Origin: Tritrichomonas foetus | Taxonomy: Eukaryota; Parabasalia; Tritrichomonadida; Tritrichomonadidae | Assembly: GCA_001839685.1 (NCBI GenBank) | Contig: MLAK01001459.1 | Coordinates: 64,679-128,678, forward strand | Length of the DNA stretch: 64,000 nucleotides | Direction of reading: 5' to 3' | Shown: in pieces, positions 46,824 to 56,690 of the stretch | How positions within the stretch are numbered: position 1 is the first letter of the stretch | Layout of the letters: the number at the start of each line of letters is the position of its first letter | Notes under the pieces: generated by a model | The model's database searches: none | What the model was told of the DNA's origin: nothing | The model's input: the letters and a program-made list of their open reading frames with translations, nothing else | Position numbers and translations under genes: made by a program

Positions 46824-49466
46824 ATGAGCAATTTTGATCAAATTATCAATAAGATACGCGCCAAACACCGAGTGCATGAACGAAACTATCACGATTTCAA
46901 TTTAATTCGAGTATTTACCAAGCATAAATACGCTACTGTTTATGTTGCATCAGATACGAAAACAGGATCCACGGTTTTTTTGAAAGAACTCACAAGCAAA
47001 ATTGATTTAAGACGACTTTTGATGTTTTACCGTGAATTAAAGGCGTTTTCAGTGACAAATTGCGAATTCATCAATACTCTCGTTGGATTCACATTGGATG
47101 ACAAATTTTCGATTATTTTAAAATATCATGAAAATGACACATTTTCCAACTTTTTAAAGAAGCATAAACAAAACATTTCTCCAACGCATTTATCAAAAAT
47201 GATGATGGCAATTTCTGCTGCAATGACTCATATACACATGAAAAATATATTACATAGAGATTTAAAGCCATCAAATATCATCATTGATAAAAACCAAATG
47301 CCAAAAATTAATGATTTTTGGAATGCACGAAAAATTTCAAAGAAAAAGCCAATGACTAGAATGATTGGTACGTTAAATGTTATGGCCCCAGAAGTGATGA
47401 CTGAGCATACATATGGCAAAAGTGCAGATGTTTATTCATACGGTTCGATTTTTTATTTCGTCTGTGAAGGAAGGCTTTCTTTTCAAGAATTGAAAACAAA
47501 AGATTTGATTTGTGCAGTTTCAGTTGGCCACCAATTGGCGCCTTTTATGGAAACACCAGAAAATATTCAAAACTTAGTAACAAAATGTTGGGATCCAAAT
47601 CCAAGTCAAAGACCCTCGTTCATAAATATCTGCAATATGATTGCAAGAGGAATTGCAGCTTTCCCTGGAAGCGATGTTGATGATTTGATTCAAGCCGGTA
47701 AAAAAATGGTTCAAGAGCAAAAAAGAAGAAATTTAACAATGCCTCACACAAAATCATCACTATACAACACATTCAATAGCACTAATAATGTTAGTCTACA
47801 ATCTATCAATATGAATACTGCCAATATGAATCCAAAAAATATCAATTCTAACAACACGAACTCATGTAATATGAATAATAAATATAATATTAATACGACA
47901 CGAAATCAAACACGTGGTAAAAATGAAAAAGATGAAGAAAATCCATTTTTAAAGTTTAAAAATGAATTTAGCAAAGCGAATCTTGATTCTCTAATCAAAA
48001 TTGTAACACCATCAAATTTTGATTCTTTCTTTAAAATTTGTTCAAATCATTTAAATGCTTCAACACAAGCAGCAAATTCACAAATTACTTCAATAAATTC
48101 CACAAATATTGTATTAATTTTAAGGGCAATTGAAAAATTATGCAATAGAGAAATCGACTTTTTGGATTCAATGTGTTACAGTGGATTTTTTGAACTTCCA
48201 CTTTTAAGAGATTCAAACTTTATTGAGTGTTCTTTCAATATTACAAAATTACTAATGATTCATAAGCCCAATATGATAATGCCTTATATGAGACCACTTT
48301 TTAAATTTTTAATCGAATCAAAATCATCTGATATGATTTTATTGTTTTCCATTGCAGCTACAAGCATCTCAAAAATCAGAAAACCACTTGCTTTTTTCGA
48401 TATTATTCTAAATTCATATGAAGTTTATATAAATAAAGATTATGGAACACATTTTATTCGACTAATCTATCATTTAATCAAAGAGTCACAAACTTTTAAA
48501 GAAAACCGCTTTCAAGAAATTCAAAATATTTTATCTCAATTCTTACAAAGTCATAAAGAATCAGTATTAAAAGAAACTTATTTCATGATTTGTCAAATTT
48601 ATAGCAAAGAATTTTTGATTCCATTTGATGTTGTTTTCCAACACTTACAAATCACTAATTTACAAGAAATTGTTATTTCTTTAATTCTAAGAATAGAAAC
48701 ATATCCAATTCAACGACGAGTTGCAAATGGTTTAATTCAAGCATCGAAAATGTCATCAAGAGCTGCTCTTGCTTTATTTAAATATGCTGAACAACAAAAT
48801 GAAACCGCATTTTATTTGTGTACAAAATGCACAGCTTGGATGCGAACGGGATTATCAAATCCTGTTGATACTTATAAACTTACTTTCATTTTATATAGTA
48901 AACCGATTGTTAGAGCAGCAATTGGGATGTCTCCCGATTTCCCTTATCTTTTAAATTATATTGTCAATCAAAGAAATGAATTTGCACTAACATCGCTTTC
49001 AATGATCATTAAAGCCACTTTCCATTCTATCATAAATTGTCTCCAAAATCAACAAAATTCACAAAATTGCTTAAATAATCAAAGTCAGGCTTTGTTTGCT
49101 GCCATTGAAAATTCTAATTTTTTTGATTACTTTTTTAAACTTGTTGTTAAATCTAACTCAAAAAGAATTACACAAGCAGCATTTGTTGTTTTGGACACAA
49201 TTGCGCGTGTTTCTTATTCACCTAATTATAATTTTTACTTGCCCAAATTGATTGAACAGATTTCGAAGCAGAATGAGCTTTCTTTTGCAGCAATTCAAAT
49301 TCTTGTTATTTTGAGCCAGTATGTACAATGTCATGATAGCATGAAAAATCTAGGAATAGTGAATTATTTTAAGTCAATGGAAAATTTCCCGGATTTCACA
49401 GAAATTGCAAATACATTTTTGAAAAATATTGAAAAGTCAAATGGAAACGTTGCTCAAGCAGAATGA
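46824..49466 (+). CDS. TKL-like pseudokinase candidate with armadillo-like tail
   Basis: The frame extends upstream only through TTG, so I start at the ATG at 46824 (MSNFDQ; 880 aa). A kinase fold occupies about residues 24-285: VFLKEL with K54, HRDLKPSN (144-151), MAPEV, DVYSYGSIFYF and CWDPNPSQRPSF, the last typical of TKL kinases. Two catalytic features are broken: the nucleotide loop reads FTKHKYATV (31-39) with no glycine, and DFG is DFW (164-166; TGG at 47319-47321, one base from a Gly codon). An Asn/Thr-rich linker (about 315-370) and a 500-residue helical ARM-like tail follow, as in the kinase at 6.9-10.0 kb. Probably low or no catalytic activity, but HRD and the DF Asp remain. Confidence 0.85.
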   Translation: MSNFDQIINKIRAKHRVHERNYHDFNLIRVFTKHKYATVYVASDTKTGSTVFLKELTSKIDLRRLLMFYRELKAFSVTNCEFINTLVGFTLDDKFSIILKYHENDTFSNFLKKHKQNISPTHLSKMMMAISAAMTHIHMKNILHRDLKPSNIIIDKNQMPKINDFWNARKISKKKPMTRMIGTLNVMAPEVMTEHTYGKSADVYSYGSIFYFVCEGRLSFQELKTKDLICAVSVGHQLAPFMETPENIQNLVTKCWDPNPSQRPSFINICNMIARGIAAFPGSDVDDLIQAGKKMVQEQKRRNLTMPHTKSSLYNTFNSTNNVSLQSINMNTANMNPKNINSNNTNSCNMNNKYNINTTRNQTRGKNEKDEENPFLKFKNEFSKANLDSLIKIVTPSNFDSFFKICSNHLNASTQAANSQITSINSTNIVLILRAIEKLCNREIDFLDSMCYSGFFELPLLRDSNFIECSFNITKLLMIHKPNMIMPYMRPLFKFLIESKSSDMILLFSIAATSISKIRKPLAFFDIILNSYEVYINKDYGTHFIRLIYHLIKESQTFKENRFQEIQNILSQFLQSHKESVLKETYFMICQIYSKEFLIPFDVVFQHLQITNLQEIVISLILRIETYPIQRRVANGLIQASKMSSRAALALFKYAEQQNETAFYLCTKCTAWMRTGLSNPVDTYKLTFILYSKPIVRAAIGMSPDFPYLLNYIVNQRNEFALTSLSMIIKATFHSIINCLQNQQNSQNCLNNQSQALFAAIENSNFFDYFFKLVVKSNSKRITQAAFVVLDTIARVSYSPNYNFYLPKLIEQISKQNELSFAAIQILVILSQYVQCHDSMKNLGIVNYFKSMENFPDFTEIANTFLKNIEKSNGNVAQAE

Positions 49467-49666
49467 AACAGCTCTTCATAAAGATGATCATAACCAAATA
49501 TTTGAGGAATTATCAAATTGATTATGCCTGATCTTTGTTTGTATTAAAAAATACTCTTGGTTATTTTGTATTTGTTTTTCTACATAATTCTTTTACATTA
49601 ATCCGTGAACATGACATTCATTTTAACAAAGTCTGTTAAAATAAAAAAGGAAAAAAGAAAAAATTT
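49467..49666. other. Spacer and Pol III terminator
   Basis: 3' flank of the pseudokinase gene. On the minus strand, the T-rich run at 49651-49663 (TTTTTTCTTTTTT) directly follows tRNA-His and should terminate Pol III. Confidence 0.6.
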
Positions 49667-49738
49667 TGGGTAAGCCGTGAATCGAACACGGGTCTATTGA
49701 GCCACAATCAATAATGCTAACCATTACACTACTTACCC
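49667..49738 (-). tRNA. tRNA-His (GTG anticodon)
   Basis: On the minus strand, GGGTAAG (5') pairs fully with CTTACCC (3'). The D arm carries AATGGTTA. The anticodon stem ATTGA/TCAAT encloses the loop TTGTGGC with anticodon GTG at 49703-49705. The T arm is CCGTG-TTCGATT-CACGG. The variable loop is four nt and the discriminator base is A, as in eukaryotic tRNA-His, whose extra G-1 is added after transcription. There is no intron. A T-run follows as a Pol III terminator. Confidence 0.95.
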
Positions 49739-49979
49739 AACTGAGTACTCAAATTTAAAAAAATTAAAGAGAAAGATCTATCTGTTATTTCTACATTCGA
49801 TTCAGATCTTTTAATATTATCCTCAACAATAGAACAGTCATAAAATCATCCTTTACAATAATATATGTTTCATTTATTTCACCATATCCATAAAAAAAGG
49901 CAGATGCTCAAGCATTTTCATCAGAAGGATTTTTATATTATTCAAAAAGTTCAATTAATAAACGACACCATACTTTCTG
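49739..49979. other. Spacer upstream of SMC4 and tRNA-His
   Basis: Divergent region of 241 bp. Nothing beyond AT-rich sequence was recognised. Confidence 0.5.
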
Positions 49980-52900
49980 ATGAATGAGGAACAGCGCCTT
50001 ATTATTACAAAAATAGAACTAAACAACTTCAAAAGCTTTTACGGAAAACGTACTATTGGCGACCTTCATCCAAAATTTTCATGTATTGTCGGACCAAACG
50101 GATCAGGAAAATCGAATTTAATTGATGCTTTGCTTTTCGTTTTTGGTTATCGTGCAAAGCAAATCAGACAAGAAAAACTCACTGGCTTGATTCACAACAG
50201 TGCAAAACACACCAAAGTGAAAGAATGTAGTGCAACAATTTATTTCGCAAAAGCAGATTTACATCACGAAATCATTCCAGGAAGCGAATTCACGATAAAA
50301 AGAGATGTTCACTCATCAGGAGAAAGCAATTATTATATGAACTCAACAAAAGTCAAACGTAACGTGATTATCGATACTTTAATAAAAGAAGGAATTGACC
50401 TTGACAACAACAGATTTTTGATTTTACAAGGAGAAGTTCAATTAATCTCACTGATGAAGCCAATGGCCACGAATCAAAACCAAACTGGCCTCCTTGAATA
50501 TATTGAAGATATTATCGGATCAAACAAATTCATTCCAGATATTCAAAATGTTGAAAAAGAATTGGTCGAAGCAAATGAAAAAAGGGAGCAAATTGCAGAA
50601 AGAGTTTCAATCAGTAAACGTGATCGAGATGCACTTGTTGGAGCAAGAGACGAAGCACAGAAATATTTGGATCTCGAAGCAAAAATGAAACAAGTTGATG
50701 CAAAAAGATTGATTAATACACAAGCTGAACTAGAAAAGAGTTTGGAAAAAGCAAAAGCTGCTGAAGAAGAGTTTTCTGAAGAATTGAATAAAAAGAAAGA
50801 AGAAAGAGATAAACAAGAAGAACAAGTAAAAGAACTTGAAAATTCTATCAAAAGTAAAGAAAAAGAACTCGAAAAATTGAAACCAGCTTTAGACAAAGCT
50901 CAGAAAATTTTAAATGCTCTAAAAAATGATTCAACAAAACTGAAAACAGAGAAAAAAGGCGCAGAAAGAATTATTGAAGACTGTAAACAAACTAACACAA
51001 CAGCAACTAAAGAGATCGAAGCATCAAAATTAGTAATCATTGAAAAAGGTAAAGCAAAAGAAGAAATTCAAAAAGAAGTCGATTCTGCAAACCAAAAACT
51101 TGAAGTTGCAAAAGCTGATCTTGAAGAAAAAACAAATGAAGTGAAAGTAGAAATCGAAAAACTTCAAGAAAAACTCCAAGAAGCAAAAGAAAAATTCGCA
51201 AAGGGGAATGCAGACTTCCTTGAACTTGAAACAGTTATGACACAATCACAAGATGAAATTGATGCAATAAATAGAAAGTTTGCAGATTCACAAAAAGCTC
51301 GAGCAGAAAAAGAGCAAGCTTTGGAAACGTCTCAAAGAGCTGTTGATGAATTAAATCATTTAATTCCTGAAAAAACGGAGCGACTTGAAACCCTTAGAAA
51401 TCGCCATGAAGAACTTAAACATATAATTGATGACAAAGGAAAGAATTTGGAAACATCAATTCAAAGAGCGCGTGATGTTGGTCAAAGAGTGAATGAGATG
51501 CGAAGGGAGTATGAAAAAGGTCAAAGTAAAGATAAAGTTTATAATTTCATCATGAATTACAAACCGGAAAATGGAGATATAAACGTTTATGGAAGACTTC
51601 GTGATCTTGGAAGTATTGATCCCAAATATGATGTTCCAATTTCAACTGCAGCTGGCCAAAAACTAAATAGTTTTGTAGTTCAAAATGTAAATGAAGCACG
51701 TGCATGCGTTGAAGCACTCAGAAAGAACCATGTTGGTACAGGAACCTTCATTGCTTTGGATCAACTCAAGTGTGATAAACAAACATTAAATCGAGTCATG
51801 GACAAAAATAATATTCCAAAAGACACAGATTTAATTTTGAACAAAATTAAGATTCAAAAACGAGGAAACATCGACTTTTTACCAGCATTTTACCACGTTT
51901 TTAGAGATACTCTAATTGCACCAAATATTGAAGTTGCTAAACGTGTTGGTTATGGAAAAGAACGCCGCAGGGTTGTAACAATGGATGGAACCATCGTTGA
52001 TAGATCAGGTGTTATGTCAGGTGGTGGAAATACAAAATCACGAGGTGGAATGGCGACAGTTGATGTTAATGAGCTCAAAAAAGGTCAAGCGGAACTATCC
52101 TCTCTTGATGATAATATTAAACTGTTGAGGCAAGAAATTGATCAATACAGACGTGAGTTTGCATCAATTAATGTTAATGCCATAGAATTAGACTTACGTA
52201 AGATGAATATGGATTTACAACAGCATCAGCAGCAAATTACTTACATTAATGATCAGCTTTCCCGAATGACTGATGTTGTCCAATCCGAAGAAGATATACA
52301 AAAGATAAATGAATTGAATTCATATATTGATGAGCATAAAGAAGAGCTTGAAACTCGACGAAATGAAGTAAATGAACTTAAAAATGATTCACTAAAGATT
52401 GAAAAAGAAATCTCAGAAATTGTAAACATACGAACAAAGGCCCAAAAAGATAAAATTGCACAAATTGAAAAACAACTTGAAACATTTAGAAAAAGTATGG
52501 CGAAAAATGATTCAACAATAAAAGCTGCAGAAAGAAAGATAGATCGTTTTGAAAAGACTTTGAAAGAAAATGCAGATACTGAAAAGAAAACTTTAGCCGA
52601 TCTTGAAAAACTCGATAAAAATATTGAAAAAAATAAAGAAAAGAAATCAGAATCAAAAGAAGAAGTGAAAACACTTTCTGATAACGTTTCTGAATTAGAA
52701 ACAGCTACAAAATCTGATCAAGAAAGCGTTCGAGAAATAAAGTCATCATTCAATTCATTAAAATTGAAGGTGGAGCAAATGAAAACAGATTTGAATAAGA
52801 AAATAAACGAAACAAAATCTATTAATAAAGAACTTAAGAATATTTCTGCAAGAATTGAAAACCTAGGTATTGCAACAAATGATTTAGGCGAATTAGAAGA

Positions 52901-53603
52901 AAAAACAATGGAAGAACTTGAACTTCAACGTGTTGCAATCGAACATCAATTAAGTGAACTTGATCCAGATTTGACTGCTATTCAAGAATATGAAGAAAGA
53001 GAAAAAGTTCATCAACAACATTTAGATGAGTTTAATGAAGCAGACAGAAACAGAAATGATATTATGAATCACTGCAATGAGCTGAAACAGCAAAGACTTC
53101 ACATGTTTATGGATGGCTTTGGAAAAATTGCGCAAAAATTGAAGGAAACTTATCAAGTTTTAACTCTTGGTGGAGATGCAGAGCTTGAATTCGCAGACAG
53201 ATTTGATCCATTTTCACAAGGAATTAATTTCTCTGTAAGGCCTCCTGGAAAGAGTTGGAAACATATTTCTAACTTGAGTGGAGGTGAGCAAACATTAAGT
53301 TCTTTATCACTTGTGTTTTCTCTTCACCAATTCAAGCCAACACCATTCTACATCATGGATGAAATTGATGCTGCACTTGACTTTAGAAATGTTTCAATTA
53401 TAGCAAACTATCTTAAGGAAAGAACAACTAATGCACAATTCATCGTTGTTTCGCTTAGAAATCACATGTTTGAACTAGCTGATAGACTCATTGGTGTCTT
53501 CAAAGTTGCTGATTGTGCGTCTGCAATCATAATCGAGAATAAAATCCCTGTTACAAATGAAAATGAAGCACCAGCTGAAAATGAAAATACTACTCCACCT
53601 TAA
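49980..53603 (+). CDS. SMC4: Condensin subunit SMC4
   Basis: ATPase of the condensin complex, partner of SMC2 in mitotic chromosome compaction. In 1207 aa: Walker A GPNGSGKS (38-45); SMC4-type ILQGEVQLISLMKP followed by LLEYIEDIIGSNKF (about 142-184), the segment that distinguishes SMC4 from SMC1-3; long coiled coils rich in Glu/Lys; hinge about 515-640 (VYGRLRDLGSIDPKYDVPIS, then AAGQKLNSFVV); ABC signature LSGGEQTLSSLS (about 1099-1110); and Walker B FYIMDEIDAALD (about 1123-1134). All catalytic motifs are intact. The N-terminal extension seen in most SMC4 proteins is missing (first beta strand at residue 8), which explains its shorter length. ATG at 49980. Confidence 0.96.
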   Translation: MNEEQRLIITKIELNNFKSFYGKRTIGDLHPKFSCIVGPNGSGKSNLIDALLFVFGYRAKQIRQEKLTGLIHNSAKHTKVKECSATIYFAKADLHHEIIPGSEFTIKRDVHSSGESNYYMNSTKVKRNVIIDTLIKEGIDLDNNRFLILQGEVQLISLMKPMATNQNQTGLLEYIEDIIGSNKFIPDIQNVEKELVEANEKREQIAERVSISKRDRDALVGARDEAQKYLDLEAKMKQVDAKRLINTQAELEKSLEKAKAAEEEFSEELNKKKEERDKQEEQVKELENSIKSKEKELEKLKPALDKAQKILNALKNDSTKLKTEKKGAERIIEDCKQTNTTATKEIEASKLVIIEKGKAKEEIQKEVDSANQKLEVAKADLEEKTNEVKVEIEKLQEKLQEAKEKFAKGNADFLELETVMTQSQDEIDAINRKFADSQKARAEKEQALETSQRAVDELNHLIPEKTERLETLRNRHEELKHIIDDKGKNLETSIQRARDVGQRVNEMRREYEKGQSKDKVYNFIMNYKPENGDINVYGRLRDLGSIDPKYDVPISTAAGQKLNSFVVQNVNEARACVEALRKNHVGTGTFIALDQLKCDKQTLNRVMDKNNIPKDTDLILNKIKIQKRGNIDFLPAFYHVFRDTLIAPNIEVAKRVGYGKERRRVVTMDGTIVDRSGVMSGGGNTKSRGGMATVDVNELKKGQAELSSLDDNIKLLRQEIDQYRREFASINVNAIELDLRKMNMDLQQHQQQITYINDQLSRMTDVVQSEEDIQKINELNSYIDEHKEELETRRNEVNELKNDSLKIEKEISEIVNIRTKAQKDKIAQIEKQLETFRKSMAKNDSTIKAAERKIDRFEKTLKENADTEKKTLADLEKLDKNIEKNKEKKSESKEEVKTLSDNVSELETATKSDQESVREIKSSFNSLKLKVEQMKTDLNKKINETKSINKELKNISARIENLGIATNDLGELEEKTMEELELQRVAIEHQLSELDPDLTAIQEYEEREKVHQQHLDEFNEADRNRNDIMNHCNELKQQRLHMFMDGFGKIAQKLKETYQVLTLGGDAELEFADRFDPFSQGINFSVRPPGKSWKHISNLSGGEQTLSSLSLVFSLHQFKPTPFYIMDEIDAALDFRNVSIIANYLKERTTNAQFIVVSLRNHMFELADRLIGVFKVADCASAIIIENKIPVTNENEAPAENENTTPP

Positions 53604-53913
53604 ACTGCGATCTTACTTGTAAACTTTCAAACCTTGCGAAGTTCCTATTATTTTTGTTCTAATATTAAATATATATATATTAAAATATTCATCTATATTA
53701 CTTTTTCTACACGATTCTTTTTTCTCTTACGAACATTTTCCCACAACACTTTTCAGTGTTGATGTAAATATGCCTCTACATTCAGGATTATTCACCTTTC
53801 CCATATACCAATTATCTTTTATGAAATCAATTACAACAATTGGAGAGTCAAAAAATGCTGCCAAAGAAAAATAAGAAACACTTTATTTTATTAAAATACA
53901 AACAAATAACAAA
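53604..53913. other. Convergent spacer
   Basis: 310 bp of AT-rich sequence with a short (AT)n run near 53666. Nothing else was recognised. Confidence 0.5.
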
Positions 53914-55605
53914 TTAGATATGACCAATATTGGACAAAGAAAATGAGTGTGTTTGTTGTTCAGATATTTCTGCGGTTTCATTTTCTTCCTTTTTCTCACC
54001 TTCTTTTTCTTTTTCCTTTTCTTCATCGCTTCCTTCTTTCAATTCTCTTCTTAATTCTTCTTCTTCCCTTTCTTTTCTTAATCTTCTTCTTCTTTCCCTT
54101 CTTTCTTGTTCTTCTTCAAGTCTTTCTTTTTCAAGTTTTCTTTTTCTTTCTTCTTCCATTCTTTCAACTTCCTTCTTTTTATATAATTCTGGAGTTTCAT
54201 TCCATTTTCTTTCTAATTGCAAGGTTCTTAAATCATCAGTGAATTTTTTGAGGACGATTAAAGGTTTCTTTCGAATTTTCTTTTCAATTGCTGCAAATTC
54301 ATATTTTTTATCATTGATTTCTTTTTGTCTTTGAATTGTTTTTTGCGCGAATTCTTTTTTCATTTTATTATAATCAAAAATAATTTCAGGTCTCCTCGAG
54401 CGATACAGCAATGAGCGAGTTTCTTTATTTGGATCATACGAATCTTTTTTATATAAAGCGGCAGGCGACTTCTGCTCAGGAAGAAGCGGAGGTAGTTCAT
54501 TTGTCCAATCTTTTTCTCCGTCTTTTGGATATTGAATAACAATTTTGGAATTATGCTCATAAGGAACAGATTTTCTATGAGTTGATTCAGAAACTAGATT
54601 AGAAATTCCAGAAATATTCCATGACTTATTTATTGGTCTTTTTCTATGTGGCATTTCAATGAGTGTGTCTAGATTTTCTTCAGGAAGGAATGTTGTTGAT
54701 GGTTCTTCAAATTTTTGCTTTTCTGGCTCACTCGAAGAACTTAAATCTACTTGAGGTGATGTCTTAAAGTAGAATCCAAGATTTATTAATAAAAGTGATT
54801 CAAGTGGTTCAATCTGTGTAAATATTTTAACTAAAGTAGCACAAATTTTCATTCTGAATGGCCGAAAAGCAGTGGGCGGGCTCCCATCGAGGAGGAGTAT
54901 GAAAAGATGTTGAATTGTTTGTGTGTAGAAGTAAGGAATACAATTCACAAATGCATCTCTCAGCGAAGAAGATAATGAATTATTTGTTTCAAACGGAAAT
55001 AAAAATCTTCCCCAAGCTGTCCCAACTTCAACCTGAAGTTCTTCTGCCTTTTTCTTGCAATATTCAAGATTATTTTCTGCTTTCAATTTTTTCAGTTTTT
55101 CGGCGGTTTCTTGATCAACCGTTTCTTTATTGTTTTCATTATCTTCATCGTCAGAATCAGAATCAGAATCATCATCGTCGTCGGAATCATCATCCTCATT
55201 ATATTTATTATTTCCATTATGATTCTTCGAATTATTGCTATCGTTATCATTTTCGTCTTCTGCTTGTGGATTCTGAGATGGGTCGCATTTATTGATTGTG
55301 TAGTGAATAAGCCAAAAAAGAGGCGTTAATAAATCAGTCAGAAAAGGTCGATTAATTTTCAGAAGAGCGAATGTGTCGGCATTGAATGCATTTAGTTTGG
55401 CTTTTACAATGGGTGATGGTTTCTGTTTTTTAAAGAAAAGCTTTCTGTAGTCGTTGTTGATGCATAATTGGATTAATTGAAAAGCTTGATCGAGAACTTC
55501 CTTGATTGGAAAGACTGCGGACTTCGTCTCATCGTTTAAAACGAGCTCTTCGAGGCTGGAGACAGTGTAGTAATACTTTGGAGGAGCAGATTCATCTTCA
55601 GCCAT
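53914..55605 (-). CDS. FAM227-like protein with acidic insert and charged C-terminal coiled coil
   Basis: 563 aa. The N-terminal half is helical, with an acidic Asn/Asp run (about 115-165) and then a segment about 190-275 (TAWGRFLFPF, SLRDAFVNCIPYFYTQTIQHLFILLLDGSPP, F..FRMKICATLVKIFTQIEP). The segment's order, F(W)..F, a Q/H..F...P.S...F..F, then an I.P end, recalls FAM227, a family of flagellum-associated proteins. This is a tentative match by eye. The C-terminal 130 residues are a highly charged single helix (EERKRKLEKERLEEEQERRERRRR). There are no membrane or signal segments. A flagellar role would fit IFT46 in the same organism, but I would not rely on it. Confidence 0.6.
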   Translation of the reverse strand: MAEDESAPPKYYYTVSSLEELVLNDETKSAVFPIKEVLDQAFQLIQLCINNDYRKLFFKKQKPSPIVKAKLNAFNADTFALLKINRPFLTDLLTPLFWLIHYTINKCDPSQNPQAEDENDNDSNNSKNHNGNNKYNEDDDSDDDDDSDSDSDDEDNENNKETVDQETAEKLKKLKAENNLEYCKKKAEELQVEVGTAWGRFLFPFETNNSLSSSLRDAFVNCIPYFYTQTIQHLFILLLDGSPPTAFRPFRMKICATLVKIFTQIEPLESLLLINLGFYFKTSPQVDLSSSSEPEKQKFEEPSTTFLPEENLDTLIEMPHRKRPINKSWNISGISNLVSESTHRKSVPYEHNSKIVIQYPKDGEKDWTNELPPLLPEQKSPAALYKKDSYDPNKETRSLLYRSRRPEIIFDYNKMKKEFAQKTIQRQKEINDKKYEFAAIEKKIRKKPLIVLKKFTDDLRTLQLERKWNETPELYKKKEVERMEEERKRKLEKERLEEEQERRERRRRLRKEREEEELRRELKEGSDEEKEKEKEGEKKEENETAEISEQQTHSFSLSNIGHI

Positions 55606-55970
55606 GAAAATCTTTGATGGAAAAAACTCGTTTTTTCTTCTATCGTATTAGAATATTTCTTCAATCTTTTTCGGTATATATATGGTCATAAATTCACACC
55701 AGCGACTATATAAGGACTGAAATAATCATTTTTCAATGGTGAGTGATTGTTACTTTAATTGGAATTTAATAGTTATTATAAGGAATATTCTTTCCATCTG
55801 TATTACGATCAAGATTTCAAATTCTAACTACCCAACTTGTAGTTTTTTCTTTATAACTATAGTTATAAACATTTTATACTGCCTGCACTATAAACTTACT
55901 AAATGCTGTAAATAGCATGTATACATTTGACTATTTCATGTTTTTATTTTTGTCATGATTGCAGCAATGG
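55606..55970. other. Spacer upstream of the FAM227-like gene
   Basis: AT-rich promoter region of the minus-strand gene. Nothing specific was recognised. Confidence 0.5.
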
Positions 55971-55973
55971 GAA

Positions 55974-56690
55974 ATTCTAAAAATATTTTGGAACCAAATA
56001 AACTCAGAATTATACTTAACATCATATTTTTCCCTTATTTCGAAAGGTATACAAGATGATAGCTTAACTTACTAAAAAACTCTATTATTGGCGCATCTGC
56101 TCAAAATCAAATAACCATATTTCAAAATCTAAATTCTTAAATGATACCTATTATTATTATTATGTCATTTCCAAATTATTCGCGAATCGATGGAAATTAT
56201 AAAATTTGATCCTGTGATAATTCCGAACTCACATTGCAGATTTGTTCATATTAGTTTATATGCTTGAATTATCATCAAAAGCATGAAATATGACTTCAGG
56301 ATTTCTCAAAAAAGTTAAAAAACTTTCAGAAAATGAACAACTTCCGATGCCTTTTGTTGCCCATTGTGGTGTTTTTCACCTTATCAATTGGAAGACAATC
56401 TTTAAATATTCATAATGTTTATTAAAACCATCAGGAAAAGATTTTTTAATTGGTAGTTTTCGAGATAAAGCTATAATTCATTTTTCTTTTTAAATTTTAT
56501 GTAAAATATTGAATTAATTGTGAAAAGATACATCAATTTTTGAAAAATGGTGAAATTGAAGCACTGGTGTTTTAGATTCCATTCTCGCATCAAACTCCGG
56601 GAATATGTCTTGAAAAACAATATTATTGGATTTATCACGAAAAAAATATTATTGATCAACATAATTTGTTAATGTTGATATCATGTATTT
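55974..56690 (+). pseudogene. Possible decayed coding region
   Basis: Several short plus-strand reading stretches have protein-like composition and lie in series, broken by stops and frame changes: MGNSKNILEPNKLR (from 55970), IIGASAQNQITIFQNLNS, FDPVIIPNSHCRFVHISLYA (about 56205-56265), a 41-codon frame from 56292 with MPFVAHCGVFHLINWK, GKDFLIGSFRDKAIIHFSF, and HQFLKNGEIEALVF (about 56530). I recognise no family, and no single frame is open. A relic of one or more genes is the best reading; chance is not excluded. Confidence 0.3.
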
